Shown in pieces: positions 47,751 through 47,866 of a stretch of DNA of 47,866 nt. The notes below the pieces were generated by a model. That model ran no database searches. It was not told the DNA's origin and was given only the letters and a program-made list of their open reading frames with translations. A program made the translations under genes and the position numbers. Source of the stretch: an uncultured Lachnospiraceae bacterium (lineage in GTDB: Bacteria; Bacillota; Clostridia; Lachnospirales; Lachnospiraceae); the NCBI GenBank assembly GCA_949472775.1, contig CASWVG010000016.1:1-47866 (forward strand), in the 5' to 3' direction. The number at the start of each line of letters is the position of its first letter. The stretch's first letter is position 1.

Positions 47751-47866
47751 GAAAATGCGGATTTACAAGGAATCGTCGTTTTTGGGCGAAGATTTCTTCA
47801 TCCGCTCCAGGCGAGGCTGTAAAAAATTTTGTGTCTATGGGTAAAAATCTTTTTTGATAAAAATTA
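47751..47866. other. Right edge, no gene supported
   Basis: The last 116 bases hold no reading frame with a start and no clear hairpin terminator. The final 50 bases are A+T rich. Confidence 0.5.

Noticed and set aside
47751-47866. End of a further minus-strand gene at the right edge
   Set aside because: All minus-strand frames stop within about 25 codons and none shows a recognisable C terminus.

Overview
The window looks like chromosomal DNA of a gut-type Clostridia, most likely a Lachnospiraceae. The reasons are the DUF5717/DUF5716 gene pair, purine genes and regulators typical of that group, strong AGGAGG ribosome binding sites, frequent GTG/TTG starts, moderate G+C genes broken by AT-rich accessory patches, and a SpoIID-like peptidoglycan protein. 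All assignments come from reading the sequence and remembered family knowledge; no database search was run.

Layout. 1-3058: the 3' end of a Cys-rich tandem-repeat peptide gene (ACGX type), its radical SAM/SPASM maturase, an FMN-split-barrel/ferredoxin fusion and a class-M-like sirtuin. 3098-6282: an EFR1-type flavodoxin/ferredoxin, a Zn-type macrodomain ADP-ribosyl hydrolase, an HD hydrolase and a GNAT. 6440-9563: a SpoIID/peptidoglycan-binding protein, then a TetR-hydrolase operon with a clear promoter and operator. 9570-16565: a four-gene operon (DUF5717 giant helical protein, DUF5716 actin/Hsp70-like protein, TPR-like protein, coiled-coil membrane protein), apparently read from a leaderless start. 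16802-18253: purB.

18300-20100 is a degraded mobile-element remnant with stacked hairpins, a probable type I toxin/antisense-RNA module and two truncated element genes. 20243-28868 is a Bce-like detoxification/signalling island: two FtsX-type ABC transporters flanking an OmpR-type regulator and a loop-less histidine kinase. Both transporter operons carry the same direct-repeat operator at the same distance from TATAAT. 29144-33049 joins metal export (CDF exporter, CadA-like P-type ATPase with an ArsR/SmtB-like operator) to an inserted type III toxin-antitoxin locus and a separate small RNA gene.

33208-37334: degenerate LytM/M23 protein plus bactofilin, rarA, and purA behind a structured leader that resembles an element upstream of the P-type ATPase. 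37485-41883: SDR, HAD phosphatase, a SigV/RsiV-like ECF sigma/anti-sigma pair and an FprA flavodiiron protein. 42078-47750: a membrane-anchored unknown protein, a MATE exporter, an AT-rich two-gene cassette of unknown function, tcdA and a membrane-anchored metallophosphoesterase.

The most promising uncharacterised systems are the repeat-peptide/rSAM/redox/sirtuin/macrodomain neighbourhood at the left end, the DUF5717-DUF5716 four-gene machine, and the RNA elements between 30877 and 31072 and upstream of purA.
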